A DNA stretch of 49,373 nucleotides, from positions 1-49,373 of the forward strand of contig JAICXC010000024.1 in assembly GCA_025980665.1 (NCBI GenBank). The letters run 5' to 3'. The position numbers and the translations under genes are program-made. The stretch comes from Bryobacteraceae bacterium (lineage in GTDB: Bacteria; Acidobacteriota; Terriglobia; Bryobacterales; Bryobacteraceae). The notes under the pieces were generated by a model, which was not told where the DNA came from, made no database searches, and saw only the letters and a list, made by a program, of their open reading frames with translations. Shown here one piece after another: positions 47,790 through 49,373 of this stretch (its first letter is position 1; every line of letters begins with the position of its first letter).

Positions 47790-49373
47790 ATGAAGTCAGC
47801 CGGCCGGTACGAGATCCGCGAAATCCTCGGCGAGGGGGGTATGGGTGTCGTATATCGCGGCTTCGATCCGGTCATGAACCGGGAGGTTACGATCAAGACC
47901 ATCCGGGATCCGCAAGACCAGCTGATCCTCGAGCTCTTTAAGCGGGAATGCGCCGTCCTGGCAAGCATGAGCCATCCCAATATCGTCGAGATCTTCGATG
48001 TCGGGGAAGTGGAAGAAGCGGGCGCAAAACGGCCTTATTTTGTCATGCCCCTCTTGCAGGGGGTAACCCTTCAGGAGTTAATCCGGACCTCGAGTCCACG
48101 TCTTACCGTGGAACGCTGCGTCCAGATGATCAGCCAGGCTTGCCGGGGACTGCAGGCCGCCCATGAGCACAAGCTGGTGCATCGCGACCTGAAGCCTAGC
48201 AATCTATTTATCCTGCCGGATGACTCGGTAAAGATCATCGATTTTGGAGTGGCCCATTTGACGGACCACCGCTCCGTGACCGGCCTCAAGGGCACCCTGC
48301 TATACATGGCGCCCGAGCAGATCCAGCGCAAGCAACCTACGCCTCTCGCGGATCAATTCTCATTGGCGGTGGTGGCCTATGAGATGCTCGCCCGCCGCCA
48401 TCCCTTCGGCGTCTCCGGAGAAGAGGATCTGGCCCAAGCCATTCTGCGCTTCACGCCGCCTCCCGTTTCGGATTTCAATCCGGTGGTTAGCGGCGCCATC
48501 AGCCAGGTGATACACAAGGCGCTAGCCAAAGAGCCCTTCTTCCGCTTCTCAGGCGTCCGCGAATTTGCGGATTCTCTCCAAAAAGCCCTGCGAGGCGAGG
48601 CCATTGATGCTTTTGATCCCTCGCGGATCGCTCCGCGCCTGGAGCGTGCGCGCAAGTCCTTCGAAGCCGGCGATGTGGACGATGCCGCTGAAATTCTGAG
48701 CGAACTGGAATCGCAAAGCTATCTGACTCCGGAAATCAGTGCGCTGCACAAGGAGATTGAAGAAACCCGGCGAGTGAAGACCGTCAAGCAGCTGCTGGAA
48801 ACTGCACGTAAGCGTTTCGAAGAGGAAGAGTACGTCCGCGCGTTGCAGAAGGTCCAGGAGGTTCTGGATCTTGACTCCACCAATACAGAAGCCTTCACAC
48901 TCAAGGGCGCTATCGAAGGCAAGCGCAGTGGCACGCAGATCGAGGAATGGTTCCGGCTGGCCCATCAACACATGGAGAACCACGCGTACTCGCATGCGAG
49001 GCAGGCTCTCCAAAAGGTACTCGACATCCGGCCGAAGGAAAGCCGGGCGAACGCCCTGCTCACCGAAGTCGAGCGGCGGGAACAGGAATACGTCCGGCTT
49101 CGTGATGAGAAGCAACACGCCTACAAATCCGCGGTCGACGCTTATCAGCGCGGAGAAATTGACTCGGCTCTCAACAAGATGTCTCGCGTGCTGGACTTGG
49201 ACCGTCGTGCCGCCTACAGCACCTCGCCCGAACAAGGCGCGGAATATCAGCGATTTTACGAGGAAGTCTGCTCTAAGCGCGATCAGCTGTCGTCTCAGGA
49301 GACCGAAGCCCGCCGTTATCTGAGCGAAGGTAACTTTACGGGGGCGCTCTCCACTTGTGACGCTGTTCTCGCC
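47790..49373 (+). CDS. PknB-type Ser/Thr protein kinase with TPR-like C-terminal region (partial, continues past window end)
   Basis: At least 528 residues are encoded, with no stop before the window ends. The kinase domain (1-270) has the Gly loop G-E-G-G-M-G-V-V, ATP-binding K36 in V-T-I-K (usually V-A-x-K), H-R-D-L-K-P-S-N (H131, D133), D-F-G (D151) and M-A-P-E-Q. All catalytic residues are present. From about 285 onward runs a helical region with repeated A-R-K-x-F-E-x-G/E-x-x-x-x-A-L/A patterns, TPR-like units ending in LDLDS, LDIRP and LDLDR. No membrane helix is seen in the part available. The ribosome site (AGGA, very close to the ATG) is weak. Kinases of this type in Acidobacteriota are numerous, and their targets are unknown. 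Confidence 0.93.
   Translation, partial: MKSAGRYEIREILGEGGMGVVYRGFDPVMNREVTIKTIRDPQDQLILELFKRECAVLASMSHPNIVEIFDVGEVEEAGAKRPYFVMPLLQGVTLQELIRTSSPRLTVERCVQMISQACRGLQAAHEHKLVHRDLKPSNLFILPDDSVKIIDFGVAHLTDHRSVTGLKGTLLYMAPEQIQRKQPTPLADQFSLAVVAYEMLARRHPFGVSGEEDLAQAILRFTPPPVSDFNPVVSGAISQVIHKALAKEPFFRFSGVREFADSLQKALRGEAIDAFDPSRIAPRLERARKSFEAGDVDDAAEILSELESQSYLTPEISALHKEIEETRRVKTVKQLLETARKRFEEEEYVRALQKVQEVLDLDSTNTEAFTLKGAIEGKRSGTQIEEWFRLAHQHMENHAYSHARQALQKVLDIRPKESRANALLTEVERREQEYVRLRDEKQHAYKSAVDAYQRGEIDSALNKMSRVLDLDRRAAYSTSPEQGAEYQRFYEEVCSKRDQLSSQETEARRYLSEGNFTGALSTCDAVLA

Noticed and set aside
1..49373. CRISPR arrays, insertion sequences, integrases or att sites
   Set aside because: No regularly spaced direct repeats, no transposase or integrase motifs, and no terminal inverted repeats with target duplications were found by eye on either strand. 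The tRNA-Pro gene shows no duplicated 3' end within the window.

Overview
The window looks like a chromosomal piece of a soil-type Acidobacteriota, most likely close to the Solibacter/Bryobacter group. This is inferred from gene content, not from a marker gene. The signs are a TonB-dependent receptor with an N-terminal carboxypeptidase-regulatory domain, exported PQQ dehydrogenases, DUF6152 and DUF6644-like proteins, an alternative complex III joined to a caa3 oxidase, a CE15 esterase, and PknB-type kinases. No phage, integrase, transposase, CRISPR array or rRNA was seen.

Layout. 1-2.3 kb: tRNA-Pro(GGG), a small zinc-ribbon protein, an exported M28 peptidase and a small conserved protein. 2.4-4.9 kb (minus): a Tat-exported thiamine-diphosphate enzyme followed by an exported c-type cytochrome. 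5.0-9.3 kb (minus): a tripartite efflux locus (TolC-like, EmrA/HlyD-like, EmrB-like) in which the EmrB-like pump gene is broken. 9.4-10.2 kb: a DUF1440-like membrane protein and a 43-codon remnant of a Ser/Thr kinase gene. 10.2-18.5 kb (plus): two paralogous small membrane proteins, a DUF6152 protein, a PQQ dehydrogenase, a secreted protein of unknown family, and a large TonB receptor-like protein behind a promoter whose -10 box lies inside a perfect 22-bp palindrome. 18.6-21.4 kb: divergent GH39 xylosidase and GH144/glycoamylase-like genes with a palindrome between them.

22.5-34.6 kb is the centre of the window: twelve tightly packed plus-strand genes, actA-B-C-D-E-F, a small membrane protein, sco, coxB-A-C-D. 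Together they encode a quinol-oxidising alternative complex III and a type-A2 caa3 cytochrome c oxidase with its copper chaperone. This is a complete quinol-to-oxygen electron path. 34.9-38.4 kb: three exported esterases (GDSL, CE15 glucuronoyl esterase, SGNH) that fit hemicellulose or lignin-carbohydrate de-esterification, together with the GH39 enzyme. 38.4-44.1 kb (minus): a second PQQ dehydrogenase, DUF2752 and zinc-ribbon membrane proteins, an alpha/beta hydrolase, a regulatory-domain fusion protein, a DoxX-like protein and an exported VOC protein. 44.3-49.4 kb: a membrane protein, an alpha-glucan phosphorylase and a kinase-TPR protein cut off by the window end.

Most notable: the exported ThDP enzyme/cytochrome c pair, which share an identical Gly-Arg decapeptide written in different codons; the palindromic promoter of the TonB receptor; Asp-x-Asp lanthanide-type signatures in both PQQ dehydrogenases; the multiply lesioned efflux pump gene; and an uncharacterised membrane protein embedded in the act-cox operon.
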